Source of the DNA: Macrothele yani
Taxonomy: Eukaryota > Arthropoda > Arachnida > Araneae > Macrothelidae
Assembly (NCBI GenBank): GCA_039090855.1
Contig: CM077023.1
Span: forward strand, 78,157,127 to 78,221,126
Length of the DNA: 64,000 bases
Reading direction: 5' to 3'
Under the pieces are notes generated by a model. It saw nothing but the letters and a program-made list of their open reading frames with translations. It made no database searches and had not been told where the DNA came from. This document shows, in pieces, positions 10,555-22,339 of the stretch (positions are counted from its first letter, which is position 1; every line of letters begins with the position of its first letter). Position numbers and translations under genes: made by a program.

Positions 10555-12638
10555 CAGAAATGACAAAAACTATTATGTTAGATGCTAATATGGAAGGTAA
10601 ATACAGGGCAGAAGCTGTAATAACAGCAGCTTACATACAAAATAGAGTTCCAACACAAGCAACAGGAAAAACTCCTTTTGAATTATGGAACGGATTTAAA
10701 CCATATCTTGGTCATATTAAAGTATTTGAATCAAAAGCTTATGTATATGTACCAAAGTAACAAAGAAGAAAATTTGGCAATAGAGCACAAGAGGGAATCT
10801 TATTAGGATATGATCAAAGATCTAATGGATACAGAGTATTAAATAAAGAAACAAACAAAATAATCATTACCAGATCAGTAAAATTTGATGAACGTCAGCA
10901 AGCTATAATAAAAAGTAAACCTGCTGAAAGGAAAGAAGATGAACAAGAAATTTTCGTTCAAAATAAAGTAATGTCATCAGAAACTGTGAAAGAAAATAAT
11001 GATAGAGAAGAACCTGAAAATGTTCAAAGAAAGTCTTCAAGAATAAACAAAGGAAAACCACCAGAAAGATTAGCATATGTTGCAAAAGTTCAGTATAAAA
11101 AGGATTCTCAAAATTTAAAAGAAATCCAGGACATGAACGAAGTAGAAAAAGGAAACTGGTTGAATTCCATAAAGGAAGAACTAGATGCATTGAAGGAAAA
11201 TGAAACATGGACTTTGGTAGATCTTCCAGAAGGAAAGAAAGCCATTAAGAATAAATGGATTTTCAAAACAATACAATGCAAGTGGAAAAGTCGAAAGCTA
11301 TAAAGCAAGACTTGTTGCAAAGGGGTATACACAACAACCGGGATTAGACTTTGAAGAAACTTTTTCACCCGTAGTAAAACATACCACTTTAAGAACTCTT
11401 TTAACAGTTTCAGCAAATAGAAAATGGAATGTTCATCATCTTGATATGGAAACCTGCTTTCCTGTATGGAAAATTTGAAGATGTATTTATGGAACAACCA
11501 GAAGGTTTCAGAGAATCAGGAAAAGAAGAAAAAAGTTCGTAAATTGCATAAGAGCATATATGGTCTCAAACAAAGTGCCAGAAATTGGAATAAAACAATA
11601 ACAGAATATTTGTTCAACAAGGGCTTCAAACAAAGTACAACAGATCCTTACTATCACTGAAGGATTAAAAACAAACAACTTATTTAGCTATTTATGTAGA
11701 TGATATATTAATTGCATCAAATAACACAGAAAATATAAAGAAAACTGCAAATTTGTTGGAAAAATCAATTTGAAGTCAAACATTTAGGCCACATAACATA
11801 TTATCTTGGAATTCAAATAGAAAGAGAAGATGATGGAAGTTTTCTTCTGAGTCAAAGTAATAAAATAAAGGAAATTATACAAAGTTATGCTACAGATCAA
11901 AATAAGGAAAGTAAAACACCAATTAGTACAGACTACAGAAAGAACATTCAAGAAGAAGAACTTCTAAAAGATAATGGACTTTATAGAGAAATAGTGGGAG
12001 CTGTCATGTATTTATCTACAGTAACAAGACCAGACATTTCAACTGCCATAGGCATCTTAAGCAGAAAATTAGAAAAACCAAGTAAACAAGATTGGTTAGC
12101 CATTATGAAGTTAATTTATTATTTGAAATCAACCGTAAACCTTAAATTAAGACTATCTTCACAAGACCCACTAATTTTGAAAGGTTATGCAGACGCTGAC
12201 TGGGCAGGAGACCGGACTGACTGGAAATCAACATCTGGATTTGTTTTCATGCTTGCAAAGAGTGCCATATGTTGGACCAGCCGTAAGCAGTCAACAACAG
12301 CCTTATCTACAACCGAGGCAGAGTTCATCGTCACTGCAGAAGCAAGCAAAGAACTATTGTGGTTGCGAGAGTTACTCAAGGATTTTGATTGTGAACAGAC
12401 TGGAACCACTACAATATTTCAGGATAACAAATAAACTATACATCTTATAGAAAATCAAAAGATCAATTCCAGATCTAAACACATTATGGTGCAGTATCAG
12501 TTTGTGAAAGAATTGAGTGGAACTATTCTTCAGTTAAACTACTGTAATACTTCTCAAATGGTTGCGGACATTTTCACCAAGCCATTGGTTGGACCCCAGT
12601 TTGAAAAACTTAGACTGACACTAGGCATGATAAAATGA
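10551..12638 (+). pseudogene. Copia reverse transcriptase and RNase H, frameshifted
   Basis: The RT domain starts near 11,150 (WLNSIKEELDALKENETW). It reads on in several frames through ARLVAKGYTQQPGLDFEETF, KLHKSIYGLKQSARNWNK and the active-site box IYVDDILIA (about 11,685-11,715). RNase H follows, with YADADWAGD and STTEAEF (12,185-12,340), then the C-terminal MVADIFTKPLVGPQFEKLR ending at 12,638. Frameshifts occur near 11,295, 11,460 and 11,660-11,770, and stops are present at 10,758 and 12,432. All domains are present, so the original element was autonomous. Confidence 0.93.
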
Positions 12639-12661
12639 ACTCCTCCAGCCAAGTGGGAGAC

Positions 12662-13052
12662 TGTTAGAAATTATTATAAGAAATATGGCTGTCAGAGTTT
12701 TTCCAACCAGACTCCTCAGAGAACATTTAACAGAATTGCAGGTGGCGCTGCTCGAAACGTTTTTATTTGTTTACTCTAGCGAGCGTTGCCTGAGAAGATC
12801 CCCTTCTGCTGCTCACGTCGGTTAGTAATCTAAGTGGGTGATCTTTGAACAATGTCAGTGATATGTAGAGGGTGTGCGTGTTGGAATAGTGAGTTATTAC
12901 CTTTTTGTGGAGATATACAATAAATATTAGTGTGTTGTCTTTGAAGCATTTATATGTGTGATTACTAAGGATAGATCTTCCTGCAGCTGGTAAGTGGCTT
13001 ACTGCGTTACTTAAAGGAATTATAGATTTTAATTGTTTAGAAATATTTAACA
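12662..13052 (+). repeat. Copia 3' LTR
   Basis: The 391-bp repeat matches the 5' LTR with roughly seven substitutions and small deletions. It follows the polypurine tract directly and is followed by the TSD TAACT. Confidence 0.93.
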
Positions 13053-14040
13053 TAACTTTCATTGACTAGACTTTTTTTACTGTGACAAACGTATCCAAAA
13101 AAGTTTAAAAGTTTTACGAAAACCAGTCTACAGAATTCATTTATTTTCAATCCCTTTTGTAAAATATTAAAGGAACAGCTCTCGGGTACAGATATGAAAC
13201 ACCTGCATCATTTTGCCTAGATTCCCGAAAGCATTATTGAAAAAAATATGATGGAAGGAATAAATGCATAAACATGAAGTTATTTTTTCTCAGACTGAGG
13301 ATTTGTTGTAGATCAATAGCACAGATTTTTTTTTAGCTGTAGCTCATTTCATGGCAGGAAAGATATACTAATAAAACTGCTAAAACCATAGTTTCCAGTG
13401 GCAAACATATTTGTGTAACCTTAGTTACAAGTATAAATTACTGTATATGCTTTTACATAAATTACATACATTTATTTATGTGGAAATCAGAAATTATATA
13501 AAGTAGACTGTACTGTTTCAGTAAGTGATCATAGAATGTTTCCAACATGCTGAATAAATGTTAATAAGAAATTGTACAACAATATACATAAGTTAAAATG
13601 TTTGTGTCCAAAGTTACACTTTTCATATTCTCACATTTAACTGAAAAAGTACTGCATACTGATCAGAACTGAATACAATTCTGCAAGAAAAACGGGTGGT
13701 GGTCTGGTCTCATCTCTTGAATTTTGTGGAGCACATTTTGTTAACTGTGCATTTTCGAAAAAGCACAAGTTTTTATTGTATTGATTGAGAAAGAGTAATT
13801 GCTAATATAGTAATATGGACGGTGAATTCAGATGTTGCATTTGGCAATTTCAAATGTTCACAGTTAATAGGGATTTTGAAAACATGTCAATAAGAATTTA
13901 TGTTGCATAATCAAGGTTCAAGAAACTGTAAATGAAAATTGCATTAACACATTCTCAAATGTTTGTGTAGTAGTAGTAGTAGTATGCCTTATAAAGGACA
14001 TCCCACTAGGGGAAAAAAAAATCTCTCAACATTCTATTTC
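13053..14040. other. AT-rich spacer with a short (GTA)n tract
   Basis: No gene is seen. A (GTA)n microsatellite lies at about 13,965-13,985. CTAGGGGAAAAAAAAATC near 14,007 resembles a hAT terminus (compare CAGGGGAAAAAATAAGCGG at 50,227) and could be the 3' end of the adjoining minus-strand hAT, but no partner end was found. Confidence 0.35.
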
Positions 14041-14049
14041 TGATGTAGT

Positions 14050-16197
14050 TCTTCAAATTCTGTGTTTCCTAATTTTTGCTTCTTAACTACTAGCATACTT
14101 GTGTGTCTAGATTTTTTGGATCCAAAGAATCACCTATCAATAGCTTTCTGTGGTTTATAGTCTTTAAGTGGAGGCCATTCAAGTGAATCATCATGAGATC
14201 ATTCAAAGTTGATGCTTCCATGGATGTTCTGTTTGTTTTTATCAAATTCATGTGACTGAAACCACGTTCACATGATGCAGTACATGTTGGTAGAACTGCA
14301 ACAATTTCTAGTGGGTGGCCAAGAACTGGAAATCTCTCTTGGTTAGATAGTGTTTTTTTTGAAGTAAATCTGCAAACCTCGCCCTAAAACTTAAAATTTG
14401 TACCACTCACTCATTAGAGACTTCATTTTAGTTTCCCCATGAGGTTTCATTACGAGAGGAAAGATGTCTTTAAAAGTGCTTGGCAAGAACTTCAATTTCA
14501 CTTTTCCCAAAATCTTCTAGGTTTTCTTCTGGCCAGACAAAAGTGTCAAACACTGAAGAAGCTTTTTGTAAAGTAGTCTCAGATTCTAAAAATCGTTCCT
14601 GAAGGTACCTTAACCCATTGCTGATCATTTTGTTATTGTCTGACTCAAAGCTTTTACTGTCAATGTTTGTAAGTAGTTTCCACTGATAGTTGTCACATTT
14701 GTGAACTGGCTTTCATATGAGGCAGGCCTAGATTCCAAGTTCTTAAGTTCCTTTAGTGATCTTTTAATGTGTAGCTCAACTTGGCTTAAAAGTAACTGCT
14801 CTTTTTGAAAAATCAATGAAACTTCTTTAAATATTAGCAAAAAATCTAGTAAAAAGTGCAGCATTGCAGCAAATCTGAAACTTTTCATTTTTTTTTTTTA
14901 CAATTCCTCTGGCTACAGCAGCACACCCCCTTTCTCATTTGATACATCTTCTAAAGGAGCTATAACTACATTATAATTCTTTACTAATGCAGTAAGAGCA
15001 CCTTACTTTGCTTGAAACCCACTGAACCTTGTGTAGATACTGAAATTTCAGAATCTTTGACTCCAGAATTTTAGCAATATTGCTTAACTGTCCCATTCGT
15101 GTAGACGAGTTCCAGTAAAACTTGTATAGCTTTTTGAGAACAGTATCTAATTCATCTAGATATTTAACATTTTGTATTGAGCTCAGAACACTCAAATTTA
15201 ATTTTTGAGCAACACAGTGTTGGGAAACATCTGGGATGCTTCTCTTTATTTTTGTAGTTAGCCCATTTTCTTTCCCAAACATATTTGCCGCGCCATCTGT
15301 ACCAAGCCCGACCAACCACTGTCTTTCTAACCAACCAATTCCCAAATTTCTCATTTCTTCATCCAAAACCTTGTAGTACCCTTCAGCAGTAGATGACTGA
15401 AAAGGTACTACTGACAGGAATATTTCTTTCACTTTCTTGTCTTTGACATAGCAAATATAAAGAAGTAACTCTTTTACTGTGGACTTATCAGTTGATGCAT
15501 CAAGAAGGATAGTTGCATGGTTACACTGTTTAACTTCTGCATTAGTTCTTGCCTAATCTCATCTGCAATATGTTATATGAACTCTTTACACCTCATATCA
15601 TTCTGATATTGTTCAAGACTCACATTTACATGAAATTTATTTAATAACACAGATTTGAAAAATCTGTAAATGACTTATTATATTTTGCCACATAATATGT
15701 AGTGTTGAAGAGCTTTTCAAGATGGTTAAACATTTTTTCATCCATCTTTTTGTGACACACTGCTAATGGTGTACACTCGGGTTTTTCTACAGCAAGGTCA
15801 TGTTCAATGCAGTTTCTGTGCATTTTTGATTGCTGGAGTATCTTGAAAGTCTCAATTTTGAAAGGCCACTGGAAACCACGAACAAATTTTGAGTTTTTAT
15901 TTGAAATATTGGGATATTTTGAGCATATTTTGCAGAAGCTTTATCGTTTTCAAACACTAACCATGGAAATTCTTCACACCATTTTTTCTTGCCATCTTTC
16001 TTATTTTCACTTGTAGTCTTTTGAGACAATCCAAGTTTGTTTTTCTGAGGCATTTGTTCAATTTGACCTTTGTCATCATTTTGCGGAGTTCCAAATGGCG
16101 GTCGCTTCTGAAAAAATGAAAGTAGACTCTTTTGTTCCATCATAAAAATAACTTTAGCATGAAAGAACCGTGCCTTGAAGTGAGCTGAGGAATTCAA
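14050..16197 (-). pseudogene. hAT transposase remnant, ZNF862/KIAA1586-like, copy 1
   Basis: Minus-strand open pieces appear in order. The N-terminal piece 16197-15787 begins the ORF (MEQKSLLSFFQKRP, then KKWCEEFPWLVFENDKASAK, a TTF-type zinc-finger start). It is followed by 15823-15641 (KMDEKMFNHLEKLFNTTYYV). Next comes 15432-14971 with FLSVVPFQSSTAEGYYKVLD and LGTDGAANMFGKENGLTTKI, then the piece 14888-14625. The far C-terminus is more decayed. The motif order (TTF/BED finger, TDGAxxM, helical C-terminus) is that of ZNF862/KIAA1586-like proteins, which derive from hAT transposases. Two related copies lie at 43,200-45,340 and 50,700-59,090. Confidence 0.8.
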
Positions 16198-16337
16198 GCA
16201 CTTTTAATTTGAAGCAAATAGCACCAAATATTTTTAAGTTGCATGAAGCTGGTTACAAATTTTTATGATCATAGTCGGAATCCTTCCAAAGCATCAGAAC
16301 AGCCAAGTAACAGGTGCTTCTCCATAAGCACTTAAAC

Positions 16338-16443
16338 AGCACAGAACCCGAAGTCCAGTGGGACAAAGATAGCACACCTGTGACCGGCATGGGTATTGGC
16401 ACCCGAAGTCCAGTGGGACAAAAGATGGCACACCTGTGACCGG
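16338..16443. repeat. Two-copy direct repeat, about 60-bp period
   Basis: The block starting ACCCGAAGTCCAGTGGGACA and ending CACACCTGTGACCGG occurs at 16,338 and again at about 16,400, differing at a few bases. It is a local tandem duplication just upstream of the hAT remnant. No function is evident. Confidence 0.75.
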
Positions 16444-18315
16444 GAGAGAGATGAAACCAAAGAATGATGACACTCTCAATCTCTTGTTCCTTCTACTGTG
16501 TTACGACAACGTTTTACACGAAAAAAAAAAAAAAAAAAGGAACAACCATTCAACTTCAAAGATCTGCATAAGTCTGGGTGCCCAAAAAATAATAGAGTTG
16601 ATGAAGGAAGGGAATTTCCTAATTGCATGCCTGCCAACTAATTTTAGCGAAAATCTAGAAAACTGCTTAAAAATATCCTGAAGATATTTCAAAAATCAAG
16701 AAGAGAATATGGTGCAAAAGTCAATTTATGAGTGCATTATAAATACTTAAAAATTACGAAGAAAAGCATTTTTAGCTTTTTCAAATAAATAATTAACACA
16801 CACACACAGCTGTATAAATATATACCGAGATGCTAACCTCTGGAAAGGAGTTCCAAAAATCAACACACGTTGCTTACGTAATCTTACCATCACAAATTTA
16901 CTTAAAAAAAACCAAAAAAAAAAACCTGGTACCTCGTCCTCAAGGGTAATGCAAGAAATGTATAGTTGCATAAAGCAAATCGGTTTCGCACGCTTCTCTA
17001 TGATTAAAAAAAAACAAAAAAACCCACCCTTTTACTGCTTCGCCCATTCCATGCCCCCATCTCCACCCCTCCAAGGTAAAAAAAAAAAAAAAAGAACAAC
17101 GGGTTCCGAGATGGCTACCTGTGCTATGCGTAGCGGACTGAAGCTATGTCGTTACAGCCGAAACTCTTAACTCGAAACAAAGCAATGACACAAGTTCCGA
17201 TAATATCCCACTTCGTAAGACGGAGAGCTTTGGTTTACTTTAACAGTGCATAAAAATAAGTACGGAGTTGTTTAATTTCTAAGTGCATGATATTTTTGTA
17301 AAGTGATAAAGCAAAGCTATTACATTTTTATGCAGAATTATGTAATCACTAAACACTTTTTTCTTTACAGTAAACAAAGAAAAAAGAGAATCTATACGGT
17401 TTATTTCCATAACAAACTCTCTTAACATAGTTATTTTGTTGACCTGTTAAGTCGGTCAAGGTGCGACTAGGACAGAAGATCCTTTATCACAAATATTTTG
17501 TGTTGTGCAGCATAGCAGCCAGCAAGCATGCTTCCCAGTTTAAGATTTGTTCAGCGCAAAGGATTCTGGGGCCCCTACCCTGCCTAGATCATGACAGAGA
17601 GCACCATGAGGAGCAAGCCTTTCCCACTGGTCACGTGATGTGTGGTGTGGGATAGGCAGATAGGAGAGAGAGATACTGCAGTTCATGGGACTGCACGCAT
17701 GCCTCTGTTTACTGATTTCTGTAAAAGATAAAAATACAACCATTCCAAAATTTGCTTCATTACATTAAAAAAAATAAAATAACTACTAATTAAAACTGCT
17801 GAAAACATAGTCCTCAGCCAAAATATTTTGGACCTGGCGACCGCATTTGTGGAGCCCTGCACACAACTATCCTGGAAAATGAGCGATCCCTTGTCAGACC
17901 TGCCAAGTGTTAAGATTTTGTTGTATTTTGTACCCGAATCCTCCTTCGCTAGCTAGGTTCCATTCGCTGCTGAACCTGGAAGTTCGAGGGAGAGAAAAGG
18001 TCATGTGCCGTTCTTGCTGAGAGAGAGAGAGAGAAAGGGGGATTGAGCGCTGAGGCGAAGATTTCCCACGCCTCTTCTGTCCTCCTCAGGATAGGATAGG
18101 AGGGAAGGGAATGCCAGTGCTAGTGGTGCTTCGTTTTCCCCTCCAGCTCTTGGTTGATGTGAAGTTGCTCCAATGAATGAGAACGCTACCGTAAGTACAA
18201 GTTATCGCATTTTAGCATTATCTTTCAGGTGGAAGCACATGAGCTTTGAGCAGTCTTTGAGTTAAAAGATCTTCATGCTTGTTTTACATTGTTGCACGCT
18301 AGCATTTTGTTCAAA
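16444..18315. other. Non-coding stretch upstream of hAT-A
   Basis: There are several poly-A runs, a short (CA)n at about 16,797-16,808 and a (GA)n tract at about 18,018-18,036. Short open frames here show no recognisable domain. A splice-donor-like GTAAGTACAAG occurs at about 18,190, shortly before the hAT-A start codon, which could mean an intron in its 5' leader. The 5' terminus of hAT-A should lie here, but I could not find it. Confidence 0.35.
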
Positions 18316-19286
18316 ATGAGCAATAAGAAAACGATTTTCAATTTGGAATGGACCGATAAAGAATTTAATCCACAGTGGATGAACTGGATCAAAGCGGTAC
18401 ACATGGACCCGTGTACAGCACATTGTAGACTTTGCCCATGTTGCTTAAGTTGAATATTTTACAGCAGACAAGCTATATTTAGTCACGAGAAGAGTGTTAA
18501 GCACCTGAAGTCAGTCAAGAGTACAAAGCAAGTATCTATTTTTACCTTGTTTAGCGGTGCTTCTAGTGTTGAAAGTGATAAAAAATACAAAGACAGAAGT
18601 CAAACTCGACATTGGCATGTTCTTCAGTGGCGAATAATGTACTAAAAAAAAAAAAACTCTTACGTCCGAAATTTTGTGGGCTCTCAAATTAGTGATGACA
18701 CACTCACCCTACAATGGCTTTAAGGATGCAGCACAGATATTTCAAGCCATGTTCCCTAATAGTGAGGTAGTGAAGAATATTACCTTGGGGACCACGAAAA
18801 TGGCATACTTCATTACTTTTGGTTTGGCCCCATATTTTCATTCTTTGCTATTGAAAGAAATTTCACCATTATATTTTGTACTGTGTATTGATGAAGCTCT
18901 GAATGCTGTTTATGGACTTAATAATTAGTTACTGGCCTGAAAATTCTAATGAAGTGATGGTTTTTTTTTTTTTAATTCAGTTTTTCATGGCCATTCTACT
19001 GCCCAGGATTTACATCAGATTTAAATTTGGAAAATCTTTTACAAATTTCTATGGATAGGCCACACATGAATTTTAAATTTTGGAGACATATTTGTGATGA
19101 ACTTAAAGAAAACAAAGGTAATTTTTTATTAAATATTGGGACATGTAGTCTCCATGTAATTCACGGAGCGTTTCAGAGAGGAAACAGAGTAACAACGTGG
19201 AAGTTAAATTTATTTCAAGCTATGCATAGATTGTTCAAAGACAGTCTAGCAAGGCATTCAAATTTCATAGCCCTTACAAACAGTCT
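18316..19286 (+). pseudogene. hAT-A transposase, N-terminal third
   Basis: The ATG at 18,316 starts MSNKKTIFNLEWTDKEFNPQ, then a BED-like finger (CRLCP near 18,430; FSHEKSVKHLKS in a shifted frame near 18,480). The open segment 18,674-18,928 has the RNase-H-like start WALKLVMTHSPYNGFKDAA and the catalytic-region FVLCIDEALN. The segment 19,027-19,290 has NIGTCSLHVIHGAFQRGN and LFQAMHRLFKDSLARHSNF. The reading stops at 19,286, exactly where an inserted element begins. The protein continues at 23,717. Multiple stops make it dead. The family is a common invertebrate hAT group known mainly as 'uncharacterized protein'. Confidence 0.82.
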
Positions 19287-19998
19287 CTAGGTGCAAACTG
19301 GAATTTTAGCTAAGTGGCAGTGACCGGTAAGTCCAAAAAATTTAGTGGCCACACACACACACACACCTACCTGGCTGGTGAGTTAACAAATCTTAGTGGC
19401 CAGAAAGAAGCCTCCAGCATAATAAAATAAGAGTTGGGCAGGGTTAATAGGAACTTTAACATAACTGCTATTATTTACATGGATGGCTTTATCTGAACAT
19501 AAAAGCCACTCACTGCCCAAAATAAAAACCATTTTGTAAATCTTTTTTCCTCTGGGTTTATTAATTCCCAAAACATCGATAGTATCGGTGGAAATCTACC
19601 ACGCATCAGTGAAAACCTCAATGTTTTTGCTAATAAGCCAATGAATTCGTACTTTTCTATCTGCAGCACTAAATGGGAACATTGGTGGGTAAAATCTCTG
19701 CTCAATATAATGATTACTCACCAAATCAAATCGAGTAATTAATAATATCTGCATTTTTGAACTTCACTTTTAGTTGGTTAAGTTCGATGAACACTTACCG
19801 CACGTGGGGCTTGGCTTTCAATTCCTATTTCCGTTATGTGGATGCCGCACGGGGGTTTTTCATTTGGCCACGGGTCCGCTTCTTTTTTTCTTTCCCATTG
19901 GAATTTATTTTGTCTCATCACCAAATGAGTTTTTCCTTTGCTGCATCCTCATTTACTTCAATATTTATTCATACCCGAGTACTTTCAGTAAAATTCCT

Positions 19999-21510
19999 TT
20001 ACCGTCTTCGAGGGGACGTTTTGCTCCGACTAGCACGGACCGTGTCAGCTGGGCATTTCGGTGGTTCTCGCGGGCTGCTTCTGTCATCGGCTATCGCTTC
20101 TTCTTGGGCGTTGTGGCGCCATCTCTTGTTGGTCAGTGATCTCACTTTTCGAACTTTTTCATTTTTTTGCTCAATTTTAATTAAATTTTTCCAGCTGTTT
20201 CTCAAATTATTAGGGTCATTGTGGTTGCAAACTTTTGTCCTATTTTTTTCAATCATTACCGACTCTGCTATTCTGAGGTGTTTTTCGGATTTACAGCTTT
20301 TGATGATTTTTATATTTTCGAATTTAGGATATTTTTGGTTATCCAGACAGTATTGGATAAGTGCTGTTTTTTCTTCTTTTTTCTGCCAGTTTTTTACGTG
20401 TTGTTTTAATCTGTGTTTAAGCTTATTTTTGGTACTTCCTATATAAGCCATTGGAGGATTTTCAGTAATAGGAATTGAGTAAATACCTGCTTTTTCTAAC
20501 ATTTTTATTTTTTCATTTTTTATTACTATATTTTTGATGGTATTTACTTTTCCTCCAATTTGAATGTTATGTTTTTTACAAATGTTATTAATTTCATTGG
20601 TAGTACCTTTTACGTAAGGAAAACCATTTAAATATTTGACATCTTTTTTATTTACTACAGCATTATTTTTTATTTTCTTTATTACTTCAGTGTCCCATTT
20701 TTTTATTAAATGGTTAGGATAACCAAAGTTGCCTGCAATTTTTTTTATGAATTTGATTTCTTCATTGATGAACTGACTATTTTCAGAATGCGTATATGCT
20801 CTTTTAATTAAGGTTTTTATACTATTGCATTTTTGAGGATAAGGATGTGCTGAATTGTACGGGATTAGGACCGGAACGAATGAACTTTTCCGATAAACCC
20901 TGTATAATAACTTATCTGTGGATTTGATAACCTGTACATCCAAAAAGGCTAATGCATTATTTTTTTCTATTTCAACAGTGAGTTCTATAGTTGGATATAA
21001 AGCGCTGTAACATTTTGTTAATTTTTTTAATTCTTCTTCGTTCAGTTTTGATAGAATGAAAATATCATCCACGTATCGACAGTACACTTCTGGTTTTTCT
21101 TCCATACGATGCAGGACATTTTCTTCAATTTCGTTCATCACAACCTCAGCATATAGAGTTGATAATGGTGAGCCCATTGGGCCTCCTGAATTTTGCTTGA
21201 ATATTTTGTTCTTGTATGTAAAAATATTATTTTCATATAAATATACTAAAACTTTTTTGAATTCATGAATTTGTGTGTTATTTAAAATTTTAAGATTTTG
21301 CAACTTCTTAATGATAATTTCAATAGCATCTGGAACAGGAGTGCTTGGATATAGTGCTTTAACGTCCATGCTTGCCATATTTAAGTCCTTTAGGTCAGTT
21401 TTTACATTTTTGATTTTCTCTATAAATTCATATGTGTTCTTGATGGTGAACTTGTTGTTCATGAAAAAGGGTGCTAGGAATTTATAAATGTTTTTCTCTA
21501 AAGTTATCAA
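19999..21510 (-). CDS. PLE reverse transcriptase plus GIY-YIG endonuclease
   Basis: This is a 503-residue open frame. RT motifs appear in order: MDVKALYPSTPVPDAIE (motif A, about residues 48-64), GGPMGSPLSTLYAE (motif B, about 108-121) and YCRYVDDIFIL (motif C with the YVDD box, about 142-152). A linker region with CKKHNIQIGG follows. The GIY-YIG domain shows GIYSIP ... AYIGSTKNKLKHRLKQH (about 340-370) and a downstream catalytic-type Glu in AESVMIEKNR. The C-terminus is Arg/Lys-rich. The first RT motifs lie in the overlapping upstream frame (21,482-22,228), so a single frameshift near 21,500 splits one protein of about 750 residues. Confidence 0.87.
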   Translation of the reverse strand: MITLEKNIYKFLAPFFMNNKFTIKNTYEFIEKIKNVKTDLKDLNMASMDVKALYPSTPVPDAIEIIIKKLQNLKILNNTQIHEFKKVLVYLYENNIFTYKNKIFKQNSGGPMGSPLSTLYAEVVMNEIEENVLHRMEEKPEVYCRYVDDIFILSKLNEEELKKLTKCYSALYPTIELTVEIEKNNALAFLDVQVIKSTDKLLYRVYRKSSFVPVLIPYNSAHPYPQKCNSIKTLIKRAYTHSENSQFINEEIKFIKKIAGNFGYPNHLIKKWDTEVIKKIKNNAVVNKKDVKYLNGFPYVKGTTNEINNICKKHNIQIGGKVNTIKNIVIKNEKIKMLEKAGIYSIPITENPPMAYIGSTKNKLKHRLKQHVKNWQKKEEKTALIQYCLDNQKYPKFENIKIIKSCKSEKHLRIAESVMIEKNRTKVCNHNDPNNLRNSWKNLIKIEQKNEKVRKVRSLTNKRWRHNAQEEAIADDRSSPREPPKCPADTVRASRSKTSPRRR

Positions 21511-22228
21511 TGGTGAGTTTTTTTGAAACTATCAGTCTCAATGGAGCATCATCTTTGTGCGTTTTTATCTTTGCAACGATACGTGGTGTGCCTGCTCCCA
21601 TTGGTGGAAAAGAGCGCTTGATTTCATCGGGTAAGGTGCTATGATTTCTTATATCCGCTAAGAATTTAATTTGATTATCAGTTGGGTCTTTCATAATTTC
21701 GGTACAATTTAATCCATTGATTGCAGCTGTCATTTTTTGTTCAAATTCATCAGTGTTGAGAATAATGATTTGGCCAGATTTATCTGCTTCACAGAATTTG
21801 ATATCTGGGTCATTTTTCAATTCCAATAGTTGTTTTTTTTCATATTTTAATTTTTTCTCTATATAGAAGTTTTTGTTGTTTTTGGCATTATATTCTTTTA
21901 GAATAACTCTATATAATTTGTTCTCTACTTCAGTTTTATTCTCTGCGCCTGGTATATTTTTGAGAATATCTTCGAGGCAAGGGATGATTTCTTCAGTTTT
22001 AGGGAGGCCTTGTGGAAAGGCAAATTTTTTCCCTTTTTGTAAAATTGCTTTTTGTGTAAAGCTTAAATTCTTATCAGACCGATTTTCATATACATTATAT
22101 TCATTTATGGGTTCCTTATTTAATTTTTGTTCATCAAATAGTGCATTTAATTTTTTATCAACCGTAACGCTATTGGAGTTGGCTTCTTTGTTAGCAATTT
22201 CGTTAATTTCGATGAACGTAGTATCCAA
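21482..22228 (-). CDS. PLE N-terminal region, upstream of the frameshift
   Basis: This is a 248-residue open frame overlapping the RT-EN frame by 29 bases. It contains LSFTQKAILQKGKKFAFPQG (a conserved PLE N-terminal motif), FCEADKSGQIIIL and the pre-RT motif AKIKTHKDDAPLRLIVSKK. The order and content match the N-terminal part of other PLEs, including the second one at 53,813-56,384 (LQADKSKQIVII and FGKIKTHKEVSPIRPIVNKS). The start Met is the first in the frame; conservation upstream cannot be judged. Confidence 0.77.
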   Translation of the reverse strand: MDTTFIEINEIANKEANSNSVTVDKKLNALFDEQKLNKEPINEYNVYENRSDKNLSFTQKAILQKGKKFAFPQGLPKTEEIIPCLEDILKNIPGAENKTEVENKLYRVILKEYNAKNNKNFYIEKKLKYEKKQLLELKNDPDIKFCEADKSGQIIILNTDEFEQKMTAAINGLNCTEIMKDPTDNQIKFLADIRNHSTLPDEIKRSFPPMGAGTPRIVAKIKTHKDDAPLRLIVSKKLTIDNFREKHL

Positions 22229-22304
22229 AATGCGATCTTTCCAAGTGCCATCAAATTGTGCATATAATATCTGTTAAAACTCTGGATGTATCTGTGGAAA
22301 CCTA

Positions 22305-22306
<2 letters not shown>

Positions 22307-22334
<28 letters not shown>
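22307..22334. repeat. (AT)n microsatellite
   Basis: About 14 AT units lie directly upstream of the PLE. This may mark its 5' junction. Confidence 0.9.

Positions 22335-22339
<5 letters not shown>

Larger units (their letters stand above)
8186..13052 (+). mobile_element. Ty1/copia LTR retrotransposon, nearly complete
   Basis: Two LTRs (8186-8589 and 12662-13052) begin TGTTAGAAATTATTATAAG and end TTTAACA. They are flanked by the 5-bp TSD TAACT (8181-8185 and 13053-13057). Between them the plus strand encodes, in Copia order, Gag, protease, integrase, reverse transcriptase and RNase H. A purine-rich tract (AAGTGGGAGAC) sits just before the 3' LTR. The LTRs differ by about seven substitutions plus a few indels, so insertion is fairly recent on a genomic scale. 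Several stops and frameshifts in the coding region make it non-autonomous now. Confidence 0.96.
19745..22260 (-). mobile_element. Penelope-like element, near full length
   Basis: The minus-strand element contains an N-terminal ORF, a reverse transcriptase and a GIY-YIG endonuclease, the defining architecture of EN+ PLEs. Its 3' end matches the truncated copy at 41-493. The 5' side runs into an (AT)n tract at 22,307-22,334. Only one frame break is visible (about 21,500), so it is the best preserved element in the window. PLEs copy themselves by target-primed reverse transcription. Confidence 0.87.

Noticed and set aside
19757..20446. 229-codon plus-strand frame rich in Phe/Leu
   Set aside because: It is opposite the PLE RT-endonuclease ORF and its 3' region and has no domain. 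It is a strand shadow.
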